Counted from the stretch's first letter, positions 14,787 through 25,094 are shown. The stretch is DNA of 40,767 nucleotides from Flavobacterium sp. (GCA_020048955.1 JAIFLT010000096.1:1-40767); one strand, 5' to 3'. Numbers and translations are program-made. Notes: a model not told the origin generated them from the sequence alone.

Positions 14787-16040
14787 ATGAGAATATTCAA
14801 ATTTGGTGGCGCCTCAGTGAAAGATGCCGATGGTGTAAAAAATGTTTTTGATGTGTTGCAAAAAGTAGGTCATGAAGAGGTGCTGATTGTAATTTCTGCT
14901 ATGGGAAAAACAACCAATGCGCTAGAGATTGTAATCAAAAATTATTTTGAAAAATCTAACGAATTTCATGCTTCCTTACAAGAGGTTAGAAAATACCATA
15001 ACCAAATTTTGTTAGATTTATTCGATGATGAAGAGCACGATGTTTTCTTTGCTGTGAACAGTCATTTTGCCGATTTAGAATATTTTTTAAGAAGCAACAA
15101 ATCGCCAAATTACAACTTTGTATATGATCAAGTAATTAGTTATGGAGAACTTGTTTCAACCACAATTGTAAGCTACTATTTCAATCATAAAGGATTAAAA
15201 AACAATTGGATTGACGTTAGAAATCTCATTAAAACCGATGCCGCATACCGTGACGCCAATGTAGATTGGGAACAAACTCAAAAATTAATTTCAAAAGAAG
15301 TAAAAAAGAAAGCATTAAATATCACACAAGGTTTTTTAGGATCAGACGACAATAATTTTACCACAACTTTAGGTCGTGAAGGTTCCGATTATACCGCTGC
15401 CATTTTTGCTTATTGTTTGAATGCTGACAGTGTAACCATCTGGAAAGATGTTCCTGGTGTGATGAATGCCGACCCAAGATATTTTGAAAATGCAATTTTG
15501 TTAAATCAAATTTCTTATCGTGAAGCTATAGAATTAGCCTTTTATGGGGCTTCTGTAATTCACCCAAAAACGTTGCAACCGTTACAGAAAAAAGAAATTC
15601 CACTTTTTGTAAAATCGTTTATAAATCCATTACTTCCTGGAACTTCAGTCTCTAAAGGTGCCGATTTAGAACCAAAAACTTCGTGTTTCATTGTAAAGAA
15701 AAATCAATTATTAATTTCGCTTTCGTCTATAGATTTCTCTTTTATTATGGAAGAAAACATCAGTGAAATTTTTGCACTTTTGCATAAGTTCAAAATCAAA
15801 GTAAGCTTAATTCAAAACACAGCCATCAGTTTTTCTATTTGTATTGAAGATAAATTTGGAAATTTCAACGAGCTAAAAACCATTCTTTCAAAGAAATTTA
15901 AAGTTTCTTACAACGAAAATGTTTCGCTTTACACCATTCGTCACTTCTCTAAAGAAGCCGCCGAAATGGTAGAAAAAGACAAAACCGTTTTGGTAAAACA
16001 AATTTCTAGAGAAACGATGCAGATTGTTACTAAGGAGTAA
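14787..16040 (+). CDS. lysC: Aspartate kinase
   Basis: A 417-residue enzyme that phosphorylates aspartate, the first step towards lysine, threonine and methionine. The kinase motif KFGGAS (residues 5-10) is present, as are the later TTLGREGSDYTAA and TIWKDVPGVMNADPR segments. The C-terminal part (about 300-417) carries ACT-type regulatory strands. It is a monofunctional enzyme without a fused homoserine dehydrogenase. Its link to the SAM-II riboswitch at the far right is only thematic. A tiny antitoxin-like gene starts 2 bp after its stop. Confidence 0.93.
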   Translation: MRIFKFGGASVKDADGVKNVFDVLQKVGHEEVLIVISAMGKTTNALEIVIKNYFEKSNEFHASLQEVRKYHNQILLDLFDDEEHDVFFAVNSHFADLEYFLRSNKSPNYNFVYDQVISYGELVSTTIVSYYFNHKGLKNNWIDVRNLIKTDAAYRDANVDWEQTQKLISKEVKKKALNITQGFLGSDDNNFTTTLGREGSDYTAAIFAYCLNADSVTIWKDVPGVMNADPRYFENAILLNQISYREAIELAFYGASVIHPKTLQPLQKKEIPLFVKSFINPLLPGTSVSKGADLEPKTSCFIVKKNQLLISLSSIDFSFIMEENISEIFALLHKFKIKVSLIQNTAISFSICIEDKFGNFNELKTILSKKFKVSYNENVSLYTIRHFSKEAAEMVEKDKTVLVKQISRETMQIVTKE

Positions 16041-16042
16041 GT

Positions 16043-16177
16043 ATGAAAGAAAAATCAAAAATCTCAATTGAAATTCAGAAAGAGCTAGATATAAGACTTA
16101 AAAACCTAAAGAAAAATGACTCTAAGTTATATTCATGGGATAAAGTGAAAAATCATTTGAAAGAAATTAGAAAATAA
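16043..16177 (+). CDS. Antitoxin-like small protein (addiction module component type), orphan
   Basis: A 44-codon gene, MKEKSKISIEIQKELDIRLK then KNDSKLYSWDKVKNHLKEIRK. The pattern of a helix ending in LDxRL, a short acidic link, and SW(D/E)xVKxxL matches the C-terminal half of the small addiction-module antitoxins that usually precede ParE-type toxins. No toxin gene follows. The next gene is a membrane protein, so this may be an orphan or a degraded module. It begins 2 bp after lysC and is likely cotranscribed. The N-terminal part of the family is missing. Confidence 0.6.
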   Translation: MKEKSKISIEIQKELDIRLKNLKKNDSKLYSWDKVKNHLKEIRK

Positions 16178-16185
16178 AACTTTAA

Positions 16186-16560
16186 ATGTCAAGAAAAATA
16201 ATAATAATAGTTTTTCTCGTTCTACTTTTATTTGCAATTTTCTATTTAAACAATAGAATTAATGCATTTGATATGAGATTTTATAATGGAAAAGACAATG
16301 GTGTTTTTGCAAGATTTGAACTAATTGTAATTTCAAGTGCTTTATTTTTCTTTTTTATTACAAGAAAAAATAGAATTTTCAACTTAGTAATTGGATTTAT
16401 TATTGGAATATTTTCTGGTATAATTAGTTATTTTCTTGCTGTTTTCATTCCGTCAAACCCATTTTTTGATTTTTCTTATCATATAATTGCAACAAGTCTT
16501 TTTGTAATTGCTTTTTTTCAAATAGAAAAACATTTTGTCTCAAAGAAATTGGCATCTTAA
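16186..16560 (+). CDS. Four-helix membrane protein of unknown function
   Basis: A 124-residue protein with hydrophobic helices at about residues 4-24, 45-60, 64-86 and 98-112, separated by short charged loops (FYNGKDNGVFARF and ITRKNRIF). No family is recognised. It follows the small antitoxin-like gene by 8 bp, which suggests cotranscription with lysC. Confidence 0.65.
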   Translation: MSRKIIIIVFLVLLLFAIFYLNNRINAFDMRFYNGKDNGVFARFELIVISSALFFFFITRKNRIFNLVIGFIIGIFSGIISYFLAVFIPSNPFFDFSYHIIATSLFVIAFFQIEKHFVSKKLAS

Positions 16561-16596
16561 TCTGTTTATCAGTCAACTTTTTCCAATAATAAATAC

Positions 16597-16604
16597 TACT
16601 TTTG
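16597..16604 (+). promoter_or_regulatory. TAnnTTTG box before the large outer-membrane-like gene
   Basis: TACTTTTG lies 22 bp before the ATG at 16627. Confidence 0.5.
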
Positions 16605-16626
16605 ACATTTATGAGTTATCTTATTT

Positions 16627-19600
16627 ATGTTGAAAAATAGTTTTTTATGGATGTTATTATGCTGTTTTGCGGGCATGTTTGCTCAAGAAATAGAAACGCC
16701 CTATAAAAACAAAAAAATAGCGTTTTCTAAAGATACCATTGCTATTGATAACGTTAGTATCAATAAATCCTTCTTTAAAATTCTTGACAAACAAGGAAAC
16801 GAAATTGATTCCTCCAATTATAAAATTGATTTTCAAACATCAAAATTGATTTTCAAAAACAATTACGTTTCTCAAGATTCACTAACCATTCGCTATTTAA
16901 AATTCCCAGAATTTCTTACTAAAACCTACTCTATTTATGACAATAAACGAGTCGTTTCTAACGAAGCCGGAAATTTATACACCATAAAACGAGACCCTTT
17001 AAAAACCTTCAAACCCTTTGACGGATTGAACACCTCAGGAAGTATCACTCGTGGAATTACCGTGGGAAACAATCAAAACTCGACTGTAAATTCTAATCTT
17101 GATTTGCAAATTACAGGTAAAATTTCTAATAAAGTTTCGCTTCGTGCTTCTATTCAAGATAGTAACATTCCTTTGCAAGATGGTGGCTATTCGCAAACCT
17201 TAGACGAATTTGACCAAATTTTTATCGAATTATTTTCAGACAAATGGAACATTCGTGCTGGCGATTTATTTCTTGAAAACAGACAATCTAAGTTTTTAAA
17301 TTTCAATAAAAAAGTACAAGGATTATCTTCAAAATTCACTTTTGGAACACCTCAAAACAAAACGGAAGTTTTTGCTTCAGGTGCAATTGTTCGTGGTCAA
17401 TATGCCAAAAGCAATTTTACTGGACAAGAAGGAAATCAAGGTCCATACAAATTGCGCGGTGCCAATGGAGAATTATTTGTACTCGTAATTTCGGGCTCTG
17501 AACGCGTTTTTGTAAACGGAATTCTATTAAAAAGAGGTGAAAGCAACGATTATATAATCGATTATAATGCTGGAGAAATCATCTTTACTTCTTTATTTCC
17601 TATCACTTCTGAAATGCGAATTGTTATTGAATACCAATATTCTGATAGAAATTTCACCCGATTTGTATCTTATGGTGGCGCAACGCATCAAGCGAAAAAA
17701 TGGTCTATTGGCGGATTTTTATACTCTGAAAATGATGTAAAAAATCAACCTTTACAACAAAATTTATCTAACGAACAAGTTGAAATTCTTAAAAATGCTG
17801 GAGATGATTCTAATTTAATGACTGCGCCATCAGCTTACGAAGATTCTTATTCGGAAAATAAAATTTTGTACGAGAAAGTCATAATTGGTGGTGTGGAAGT
17901 TTTTCAATATTCTAATGATGAAAATGATACCTTATATAATGTTCGCTTTTCGTTGGTTGGAAATAACTTAGGAAATTATGTTTTAGCAAACAACAATGCC
18001 GTTGGAAAAATTTACGAATATGTGGCTCCCATTGCCGGAATACCACAAGGAAATTATGAACCAATAACCCGATTAATTGCTCCAACAAAAATTCAAATTG
18101 CCACAATTTTAGGAAGCTATAACCCAAGTGAGAAAACTGCAATTGATTTTGAACTCGGCGTTAGCAACAACGATTTGAATCTTTATTCAACCATTGACGA
18201 CAATAACAACAGAGGAATTGCAACAAAAATCAATGGTAAACAGCGACTATTTTCAGGAAAATTTAATCTTGACGTTTTTGCAAATTATCAATTAGTACAA
18301 CAAAATTTCAAAACCATTGAACGATTATTCAATATAGAATTCAATCGCGATTGGAATTTAACCACCATTTCTGGCAATCAAAGTTTGTTGGTTTCAGGTT
18401 TAAATTTTGATTTTAAAACCAAAGGATTTGCCAAATATCAGCTAGAAAAACTAGATTTTACTACTAATTTTTCGGGAACACGACACCTTGTTCAAGGTAG
18501 TTTCAAACATAAAAAACTGGTTGTTCAGCAAAATTCTAGTGTCATGAAAAGCTCTGGAACTATTTCAAATACTGACTTTATTCGAAATCAAACGAGAGCA
18601 AAACTACATTTTAAAAAAAACTGGATTGGTGCAAGTTTCAATCTAGAAGACAATCAAGAAAAATTGGTTACCACAAATCAATTCACCTCTTTAAGTCAAC
18701 GTTTTTCTGAATATGGTGCGTTTATTGGTCGTGGAGACAGTACAAAAGTTTATGCAGAAATTGGCTATTTAAACAGAAAAAACGACAGTTTACAATCAGG
18801 AATATTACAACGAGTAAACAGCTCTGATTCCTATTATTTGAAATCAAAATTAATTCAAAACAAAAAAACCAATTTGTCGCTTTTTGTAAATTACAGAAGA
18901 TTAAAATATATCCAAGCAACAATCCCTACAGAACCATCATTGAATTCTAGATTGCTTTATAATGATACTTTTTTCAGTCAATTAATTCAAACTACAGTTG
19001 CCTACGAAAATGTTTCTGGCACCATTGCGCAACAAGAGTTTACTTATTTAGAGGTTAATCCTGGACAAGGAGTTTACATGTGGAACGATTACAACAACAA
19101 CGGAATTCAAGAACTACAAGAGTTTGATATAGCAGCTTTTCCTGACCAAGCCAAGTATGTTCGTGTATTTCTTCCCAATCAAATTTTTGTAAAAACCCAT
19201 CAAAATAAATTCTCACAATCGGTAACTTTTAGTCCTTCTAAATGGATAAACAATAAGGGGTTCAAGAAACTACTCTCTTATTTCTACAACCAAACTTCGT
19301 TTTCATTAGACAGAAAAATTCAACGTGATTCGGATAATTTTAATCTCAATCCGTTTTCAACAAACGAAGATAATTTACTTGGACTCAATACAAATTTTAG
19401 AAACAGTTTATTTTACAATCGAGGCAAGCAACGTCATTCCTTGACATACACCTATTTGAATGGTCGAGTAAAAACATTGCTATCTATTGGTTCACAAGAA
19501 AATACAACACAATCCAATCAGTTGCAATATGCCCATTTGGTCAAGAAAAGTTGGTTATTTAATATAGATTCCTCCCTTTCAAATTCAGAAAGTATCTCTG

Positions 19601-20028
19601 ATAATTATGCTACACGAAACTTTGAATTGAATTCTCACACCATAGAACCCAAAATTTCCTATTTATTTTCAAACAATAAAAGTTTGTCGTTTTTTTATGA
19701 ATATAAAAACAAAGAAAACATTATAAACTTACTCGAATCTTTAAAACAGCAACGTTTCGGAATATCCTTTAATTATTCAAGCGAGAAAAAATTTACAGCC
19801 AATGGAGAATTTTCACTTTATAATAATGCGTTTATTGGAAATGCGCTTTCACCAGTTGCTTTTCAAATGCTCGAAGGATTACAACCTGGTAAAAACAGCA
19901 CTTGGCGCTTACTTTTACAAAAAAATCTAACGCAATATCTTGACATTAACATCAATTATCAAGGGCGAAAATCTGATACAAGTAACGCAATTCATACAGG
20001 GAGTGTTCAATTAAGAGCATTTTTTTAA
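16627..20028 (+). CDS. Large outer-membrane beta-barrel-like protein
   Basis: An 1133-residue protein with a signal peptide (LKNSFLWMLLCCFAGMFAQ). The N-terminal 140 residues resemble an extracellular beta domain. The segment TSGSITRGITVGNNQNSTVN (about 138-157) opens a long series of alternating-hydrophobicity strands with aromatic girdle residues. These run to the C-terminus, which ends in LRAFF, a terminal phenylalanine as BAM substrates have. The ITRGITVGNNQ motif is reminiscent of a segment in SprA, the large T9SS barrel, but at less than half its length this is not SprA. It is probably a surface-exposed outer-membrane protein of unknown role. Confidence 0.7.
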   Translation: MLKNSFLWMLLCCFAGMFAQEIETPYKNKKIAFSKDTIAIDNVSINKSFFKILDKQGNEIDSSNYKIDFQTSKLIFKNNYVSQDSLTIRYLKFPEFLTKTYSIYDNKRVVSNEAGNLYTIKRDPLKTFKPFDGLNTSGSITRGITVGNNQNSTVNSNLDLQITGKISNKVSLRASIQDSNIPLQDGGYSQTLDEFDQIFIELFSDKWNIRAGDLFLENRQSKFLNFNKKVQGLSSKFTFGTPQNKTEVFASGAIVRGQYAKSNFTGQEGNQGPYKLRGANGELFVLVISGSERVFVNGILLKRGESNDYIIDYNAGEIIFTSLFPITSEMRIVIEYQYSDRNFTRFVSYGGATHQAKKWSIGGFLYSENDVKNQPLQQNLSNEQVEILKNAGDDSNLMTAPSAYEDSYSENKILYEKVIIGGVEVFQYSNDENDTLYNVRFSLVGNNLGNYVLANNNAVGKIYEYVAPIAGIPQGNYEPITRLIAPTKIQIATILGSYNPSEKTAIDFELGVSNNDLNLYSTIDDNNNRGIATKINGKQRLFSGKFNLDVFANYQLVQQNFKTIERLFNIEFNRDWNLTTISGNQSLLVSGLNFDFKTKGFAKYQLEKLDFTTNFSGTRHLVQGSFKHKKLVVQQNSSVMKSSGTISNTDFIRNQTRAKLHFKKNWIGASFNLEDNQEKLVTTNQFTSLSQRFSEYGAFIGRGDSTKVYAEIGYLNRKNDSLQSGILQRVNSSDSYYLKSKLIQNKKTNLSLFVNYRRLKYIQATIPTEPSLNSRLLYNDTFFSQLIQTTVAYENVSGTIAQQEFTYLEVNPGQGVYMWNDYNNNGIQELQEFDIAAFPDQAKYVRVFLPNQIFVKTHQNKFSQSVTFSPSKWINNKGFKKLLSYFYNQTSFSLDRKIQRDSDNFNLNPFSTNEDNLLGLNTNFRNSLFYNRGKQRHSLTYTYLNGRVKTLLSIGSQENTTQSNQLQYAHLVKKSWLFNIDSSLSNSESISDNYATRNFELNSHTIEPKISYLFSNNKSLSFFYEYKNKENIINLLESLKQQRFGISFNYSSEKKFTANGEFSLYNNAFIGNALSPVAFQMLEGLQPGKNSTWRLLLQKNLTQYLDININYQGRKSDTSNAIHTGSVQLRAFF

Positions 20029-20173
20029 TATAATCATAGTTCAATGTCAAAAAAATAATATTGGAATAATTGTAGTTTAGAATTAATTCGTTAATTTTAA
20101 ACTTTAATAACCTAAATTAAGAAATCACAAGAAATCGAAGATTCATGATTTCTAATTAAAAAAAATTAAAACC

Positions 20174-20728
20174 ATGAGTAAAAAACTAATTTTATTATGC
20201 TTAGTATTTGTTTTCTCAAATACAATTTTTGCACAAGATGCAAAAGAAAAAGTTTCAAAAGCTAAAGCAAAAACAGAAAAAGCAGTAAAGGCTAAAACAG
20301 AAAAAACAGAAAAGCTGAAAGTAGAAAAAGCAAAAAAAGACGTAGAAAAAAAAGTCTCTAAAGCTAAAAAAGAAACCGAAGAAAAAGCATCAAAACTTAA
20401 AAAAGACGGAACACCAGACAAACGTTTCAAAGACGCTAAAGCTAAAGCTAAAGAAACAAAAGCATCTGCAACAGGAAAAGCAAAGGCTACAGAAGGAAAA
20501 GCAAAAGCAACTGCAAACAAAACGGCTGCAAAAGTTAAAAAAACGGCTGCTGAAGAAAAAGAAGATATGAAAGAAACTGCAGCTTCTAAAACTGCAGAGA
20601 AAAAAGTTGCCGACAAAGTAACTGGAAAATATAAAGGTAAAAAAGTTTTCACCGGACCAAGAGGCGGAAAATATTACATCAATAAAAACGGTAACAAAAC
20701 CTATATCGAAGCGGAACAAGAAGAGTAA
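20174..20728 (+). CDS. Exported Lys/Ala-rich protein with a PBCV-type basic adaptor tail
   Basis: A 184-residue protein. The signal peptide (SKKLILLCLVFVFSNTIFAQ) is followed by about 130 residues of low-complexity Lys/Ala/Glu repeats (KAKAKTEKAVKAK type, histone-H1-like). It ends in a compact motif GKKVFTGPRGGKYYINKNGN followed by a KTYI segment. This tail matches the basic adaptor domain known from chlorovirus surface proteins (PBCV_basic_adap). A polycationic exported protein with such an adaptor may bind polyanions such as DNA, LPS or polysaccharide at the cell surface. That role is inference. The sequence favours long antisense open frames, which are not genes. Confidence 0.8.
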   Translation: MSKKLILLCLVFVFSNTIFAQDAKEKVSKAKAKTEKAVKAKTEKTEKLKVEKAKKDVEKKVSKAKKETEEKASKLKKDGTPDKRFKDAKAKAKETKASATGKAKATEGKAKATANKTAAKVKKTAAEEKEDMKETAASKTAEKKVADKVTGKYKGKKVFTGPRGGKYYINKNGNKTYIEAEQEE

Positions 20729-20750
20729 TAATTTTTTTTTTAAAATTTTT

Positions 20751-20789
20751 AAAAATGCAACTTTCAACCTATCGAAAGTTGCATTTTTT
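20751..20789 (+). terminator. Rho-independent terminator of the Lys/Ala-rich gene
   Basis: Stem GCAACTTTC/GAAAGTTGC, extended by A/T pairs, with an 8-nt loop and a T-run. Confidence 0.85.
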
Positions 20790-20825
20790 GTTTAGTTTTT
20801 AACTTAAATTTTCCTTTTAAAATCA

Positions 20826-20988
20826 TTACGAAAACTTATCGTAAAAACTCATAAATCCCTTATTTTTAGGGTTTTTTTCATTTTGTAAGGTTTGTAAACA
20901 ATTGTTAAACAATATTTTACGAAAAATTGTAAAAGTGACTTTATTCTTAAGCATTGTTAAAAACTAAAGCCGATTGTGAATAAGTTTG
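20826..20988 (+). promoter_or_regulatory. nrdB upstream region
   Basis: The 20729-21066 spacer (338 bases) holds no gene. After the terminator it contains an inverted repeat TTACGA-N7-TCGTAA (20826-20844). A CCCT/AGGG mini-hairpin with a T-run follows (about 20857-20878), and then an AT-rich TTTTACGAAAAATTGTAAAA-like repeat (about 20915-20935). A promoter box TAAGTTTG lies at 20981-20988. These are plausible control sites for ribonucleotide reductase. I see no standard NrdR box pair. Confidence 0.4.
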
Positions 20989-21066
20989 ACTTTCTTTTTC
21001 GTTTAAAATTGACAACCTTTGTAACTGTTGAAAAAAGTTAAAAAAACCAAATAAAAACCTATAATT

Positions 21067-22044
21067 ATGTCTTTCATAGAACCAATCCTTAAAGAAAATA
21101 AAGATCGCTTTGTAATTTTCCCAATCAAGCATCAAGACATATGGGAATGGTATAAAAAACAAGAAGCTTGCATTTGGACAGCAGAAGAAATTGACTTACA
21201 CACCGATTTGAACGATTGGAATAATAAGTTAAATGCAGATGAAAAATATTTTATCAAACATATTCTTGCCTTTTTCGCTGCATCTGACGGAATTGTAAAC
21301 GAAAACCTTGCCGAAAATTTTGTAAATGAAGTACAATATCCTGAAGCAAAGTTTTTCTATGGTTTTCAAATTATGATGGAAAACATTCACAGCGAAACCT
21401 ATTCGTTGTTGATTGATACTTATGTAAAAGACGAAGCTGAAAAACACGAACTTTTTCACGCCATTGAAACGTTTCCGGCTATTAAAGAAAAAGCAGAATG
21501 GGCTCTAAAATGGATAGCGTCTGATTCGTTTGCAGAACGATTGATTGCCTTTGCAGCCGTAGAAGGAATTTTCTTCTCAGGTTCTTTTTGTTCTATTTTC
21601 TGGTTGAAAAAACGTGGTTTAATGCCTGGATTGACTTTTTCTAACGAATTAATTTCTCGTGATGAAGGAATGCATTGCGATTTTGCCGTGCATTTACACA
21701 CCAATCACATTGTAAATAAAGTGCCTAAAGAAAGAATCACAGAAATTTTAACCAATGCTTTAGACATTGAAAGAAAATTCATTACCGAGTCACTTCCTGC
21801 AAGTTTAATTGGAATGAATGCCACTTTAATGACACAATATTTAGAATTTGTTACCGATAGATTGTTGGTAGAACTAGGATGCGATAGAGTTTACAACTCT
21901 TCCAATCCATTCGACTTCATGGACATGATTTCGCTTCAAGGAAAAACCAATTTTTTTGAAAAACGTGTTGCAGAATACCAAAAAGCAGGAGTAATGAATT
22001 CCGATTCGGAATCTAGCAAAATTAGTTTCGACGCTGATTTTTAA
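21067..22044 (+). CDS. nrdB: Class Ia ribonucleotide reductase, beta subunit
   Basis: A 325-residue R2 protein that holds the diiron-tyrosyl radical used by NrdA to reduce ribonucleotides. The ligand pattern is present: Asp74 in [11 protein letters not shown], Glu105 and His108 in ENIHSE, with the radical Tyr112 in [11 protein letters not shown]. The second half has the [10 protein letters not shown] helix and the DEGMHCDFA ligand pair. The sequence is closer to eukaryotic-type R2 than to the E. coli type. nrdA follows 185 bp downstream on the same strand, separated by a palindromic repeat. Confidence 0.95.
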   Translation: MSFIEPILKENKDRFVIFPIKHQDIWEWYKKQEACIWTAEEIDLHTDLNDWNNKLNADEKYFIKHILAFFAASDGIVNENLAENFVNEVQYPEAKFFYGFQIMMENIHSETYSLLIDTYVKDEAEKHELFHAIETFPAIKEKAEWALKWIASDSFAERLIAFAAVEGIFFSGSFCSIFWLKKRGLMPGLTFSNELISRDEGMHCDFAVHLHTNHIVNKVPKERITEILTNALDIERKFITESLPASLIGMNATLMTQYLEFVTDRLLVELGCDRVYNSSNPFDFMDMISLQGKTNFFEKRVAEYQKAGVMNSDSESSKISFDADF

Positions 22045-22049
22045 TAAAG

Positions 22050-22161
22050 TTCTCGCAAAAACACAAAGTCTTAAAGTTTATTAACCAAGCTAAGGTCTTT
22101 GTATTTATCCAGGAATTAAAAATAAAAAACATCGCATTGCGCCTCTGCGTCTTTGCGAGAA
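22050..22161. repeat. TTCTCGCAAA/TTTGCGAGAA long-armed palindrome between nrdB and nrdA
   Basis: Perfect 10-bp ends (TTCTCGCAAA at 22050, TTTGCGAGAA ending at 22161) enclose imperfectly paired ACACAAAGTC/GCGTCTTTG-type sequence. I recall such elements as widespread in Bacteroidota intergenic DNA. Here it could modulate the nrdB-nrdA transcript. Confidence 0.65.
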
Positions 22162-22229
22162 ATCAAAATTATATTACAAATAACCCGAAATAGCGAAGGG
22201 ATTTTCTATTTCACAAAAACTTAAAACTT

Positions 22230-24677
22230 ATGTACGTAGTAAAAAGAGACGGTCACAAAGAACCGGTAATGTTTGACAAAATAACCGATAGAATTAAAAA
22301 ACTATGCTATGGTTTAAACGACAGAGTAGATGCTGTAAAAGTAGCCATGCGCGTAATTGAAGGACTCTATGATGGAGTAACTACGTCAGAATTAGATAAT
22401 CTTGCAGCAGAAACAGCAGCGTCAATGACTATTTCGCATCCTGATTATGCACAGTTAGCAGCAAGAATCGCCATTTCAAATTTACATAAAAACACCAACA
22501 AATCATTCTCAGAAACGATGAATGAAATGTATCATTATGTAAACCCAAGAACCAATCAAGAAGCACCTTTACTTTCGGAAGAAGTTCATAATGTAATTCA
22601 AGAAAATGCAGAATTTTTAAATTCTCACATCATATACAACCGTGATTTTAACTACGATTATTTTGGTTTCAAAACCTTAGAACGTTCCTATTTGTTAAAA
22701 ATTAATGGTAAAATTGTAGAAAGACCACAACACATGTTGATGCGTGTTTCGGTTGGAATTCACTTAAACGACCTTGAGTCGGTAATTGAAACTTACGATT
22801 TAATGTCGAAAAAATTCTTTACCCACGCCACACCAACATTGTTCAACGCTGGAACACCAAAACCTCAAATGTCGTCTTGTTTCTTGTTAACGATGAAAGA
22901 TGATAGCATTGACGGAATTTATGATACGTTGAAACAAACTGCAAAAATATCACAATCAGCTGGTGGCATTGGATTAGCAATTCACAACGTTCGTGCAACA
23001 GGTTCATACATTCGAGGCACTAACGGAACTTCAAACGGAATTGTTCCTATGTTGAGAGTTTTCAATGATACCGCTCGTTATGTAGATCAAGGTGGTGGAA
23101 AACGTAAAGGAAGTTTTGCAATTTACCTAGAAACGTGGCATGCCGATATTTTTGAATTCCTAGATTTGAAAAAAAATACAGGAAAAGAAGAAATGCGTGC
23201 AAGAGATTTATTCTTTGCTATGTGGACCTCCGATTTATTTATGAAACGTGTAGAAGCCGATTCCACATGGACTCTAATGTGTCCCAACGAATGTCCGGGA
23301 TTAGATGCTGTTTATGGCGACGAATTTGAAGCATTATACACTTCGTATGAAGCACAAGGAAAAGGAAGAAAAACAGTAAAAGCGCGTGAACTTTGGGAAA
23401 AAATACTAGAATCTCAAATTGAAACCGGAACGCCTTATATGCTGTATAAAGATGCAGCGAACAGAAAATCGAACCAAAAGAATTTGGGAACTATTCGATC
23501 GTCAAACCTGTGTACAGAAATCATGGAATACACCTCTGCAGATGAAATTGCTGTGTGCAACTTAGCGTCTATATCCTTACCAATGTTTGTTGAAAACGGA
23601 AAATTCAATCACGAATTGCTATTCAACGTAACAAAACGTGTAACAAGAAACTTAAACAAAGTAATTGACAGAAACTATTATCCTGTAATAGAAGCTGAAA
23701 ATTCTAACATGCGTCATCGCCCTGTTGGTCTTGGTGTTCAAGGTTTGGCAGATGCTTTTATCATGATGAGAATGCCTTTTACAAGTGACGAAGCAAAACA
23801 ATTGAATCAAGATATTTTTGAAACATTATATTTTGCAGCAGTTACTGCTTCTATGGAATTGGCTAAACAAGAAGGACCCTATTCTTCTTATAAAGGTTCA
23901 CCGATTTCTAAAGGTGAATTTCAACATAATTTATGGAACATTAAAGACGAAGAACTTTCTGGAAGATGGGATTGGGCAGGTTTAAGAAAAAAAGTTTTAG
24001 CAAATGGTGTTAGAAACTCATTGTTAGTAGCACCAATGCCAACAGCTTCAACATCACAAATTCTTGGAAACAACGAAGCTTTTGAACCTTATACTTCTAA
24101 CATTTATACGAGAAGAGTACTTTCGGGAGAATTTATTGTGGTAAACAAACATTTACTTAACGATTTAGTAGAAAGAGGATTGTGGAACGAAACATTGAAA
24201 CAAGAATTGATGCGAAACAATGGTTCTGTTCAAGCATTAGATATTCCTGAAGATTTGAAAGAATTATACAAAACCGTTTGGGAAATGTCAATGAAAGACA
24301 TCATTGATATGAGTCGCCAAAGAGGTTACTTTATTGACCAATCACAATCGTTGAACTTGTTTATGCAAGATGCCAACTATGCTAAATTGACTTCGATGCA
24401 TTTCTACGCTTGGAAATCAGGTTTAAAAACTGGAATGTATTACTTGAGAACAAAAGCTGCGGTTGATGCCATCAAGTTTACCTTAAATAACGATAAAAAA
24501 GCAGAACCCATTGAAGTTCAAGAACAACCTGCAACAGAAATAAATGCCATCACAGAACCATTACAACCCATTGCAGTTCTAAACGAACCGGTTGAAATGA
24601 CTGCCGAAGAATACAGAGCAATGATTGAAATGGCAAAAAATGCTGGACCGGACGATTGTGAAATGTGTGGTTCTTAA
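22230..24677 (+). CDS. nrdA: Class Ia ribonucleotide reductase, alpha subunit
   Basis: An 815-residue catalytic subunit. It has an N-terminal ATP-cone (about residues 1-90, [20 protein letters not shown]) for allosteric control by dATP. Catalytic segments are SSCFLLTM (active cysteine), [11 protein letters not shown] (Asn, Cys, Glu) and [20 protein letters not shown]. The C-terminal swinging tail ends in CEMCGS, the pair of cysteines that is recharged by thioredoxin. Residues about 755-800 form a Pro/Glu-rich linker before the tail. It works with NrdB upstream. Confidence 0.96.
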   Translation: MYVVKRDGHKEPVMFDKITDRIKKLCYGLNDRVDAVKVAMRVIEGLYDGVTTSELDNLAAETAASMTISHPDYAQLAARIAISNLHKNTNKSFSETMNEMYHYVNPRTNQEAPLLSEEVHNVIQENAEFLNSHIIYNRDFNYDYFGFKTLERSYLLKINGKIVERPQHMLMRVSVGIHLNDLESVIETYDLMSKKFFTHATPTLFNAGTPKPQMSSCFLLTMKDDSIDGIYDTLKQTAKISQSAGGIGLAIHNVRATGSYIRGTNGTSNGIVPMLRVFNDTARYVDQGGGKRKGSFAIYLETWHADIFEFLDLKKNTGKEEMRARDLFFAMWTSDLFMKRVEADSTWTLMCPNECPGLDAVYGDEFEALYTSYEAQGKGRKTVKARELWEKILESQIETGTPYMLYKDAANRKSNQKNLGTIRSSNLCTEIMEYTSADEIAVCNLASISLPMFVENGKFNHELLFNVTKRVTRNLNKVIDRNYYPVIEAENSNMRHRPVGLGVQGLADAFIMMRMPFTSDEAKQLNQDIFETLYFAAVTASMELAKQEGPYSSYKGSPISKGEFQHNLWNIKDEELSGRWDWAGLRKKVLANGVRNSLLVAPMPTASTSQILGNNEAFEPYTSNIYTRRVLSGEFIVVNKHLLNDLVERGLWNETLKQELMRNNGSVQALDIPEDLKELYKTVWEMSMKDIIDMSRQRGYFIDQSQSLNLFMQDANYAKLTSMHFYAWKSGLKTGMYYLRTKAAVDAIKFTLNNDKKAEPIEVQEQPATEINAITEPLQPIAVLNEPVEMTAEEYRAMIEMAKNAGPDDCEMCGS

Positions 24678-24698
24678 TGTTATAATCTTTTGAAATAC

Positions 24699-24953
24699 AT
24701 GGACAAACTAAAACAAGATTTAGAAAGAGAATTGTCAATTTTGCTAAATGAGATGCCAGAGAAAAACAATAAATCTGCAATAGGTAAGCAAAAAAGATTA
24801 CAATATTACATTGATAATCAAGAAAAATTTAGACAGAAATTAAATGAAATTGGTAAATCATATTCCGATTCAAACCCTTTAGAACAAAATGATTTAGTCA
24901 GTTTAAAAGATTTATTGAATAGTTATTACAACTCTTTTACAAAAAGTGTTTAA
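24699..24953 (+). CDS. Small helical protein of unknown function
   Basis: An 84-residue, highly charged, probably helical protein (DKLKQDLERELSILLNEM and NQEKFRQKLNEIGKSYSD). No family is recognised. The ATG at 24699 is used. The frame is also open from a TTG at 24690. It lies 21 bp after nrdA and ends before a terminator, so it may be a small nrd-operon passenger. Confidence 0.6.
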   Translation: MDKLKQDLERELSILLNEMPEKNNKSAIGKQKRLQYYIDNQEKFRQKLNEIGKSYSDSNPLEQNDLVSLKDLLNSYYNSFTKSV

Positions 24954-24964
24954 TTTAAATTCAG

Positions 24965-24998
24965 AAACAGCTATCAATTACGATGGCTGTTTTGTTTT
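24965..24998 (+). terminator. Terminator before dinD (AACAGC...GATGGCTGTT)
   Basis: Stem AACAGCTATC/GATGGCTGTT (one wobble pair) with a short loop and T-run TTTTGTTTTT. Nearly the same sequence follows dinD at 25947-25980. Confidence 0.75.
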
Positions 24999-25037
24999 TA
25001 GAAAATAATTCAGCAATTCCTACATTTAAAATAATTA

Positions 25038-25094
25038 ATGAAAAAAGTTTATGTAGCAAATAAAAATGAAAATCCATTTAAATACTATTTATGA
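25038..25094 (+). CDS. 18-residue leader ORF overlapping the dinD start
   Basis: ATG at 25038 encodes MKKVYVANKNENPFKYYL and ends in a TGA that overlaps the dinD ATG as ATGA, the classic coupling arrangement. It may be a coupled leader peptide or the relic of a displaced gene. Its coding status rests only on the overlap. Confidence 0.3.
   Translation: MKKVYVANKNENPFKYYL

Noticed and set aside
16830..16860. Short repeat AAAATTGATTTTCAAA in the large outer-membrane-like gene
   Set aside because: Imperfect 16-base repetition in low-complexity coding DNA; unlike the long exact duplications.
20152..20767. Two long reading frames on the minus strand opposite the Lys/Ala-rich gene (Phe/Ser/Ala-rich products)
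   Set aside because: They mirror the low-complexity AAR/GCN codons of the plus-strand gene, which has a signal peptide and a recognisable C-terminal motif.
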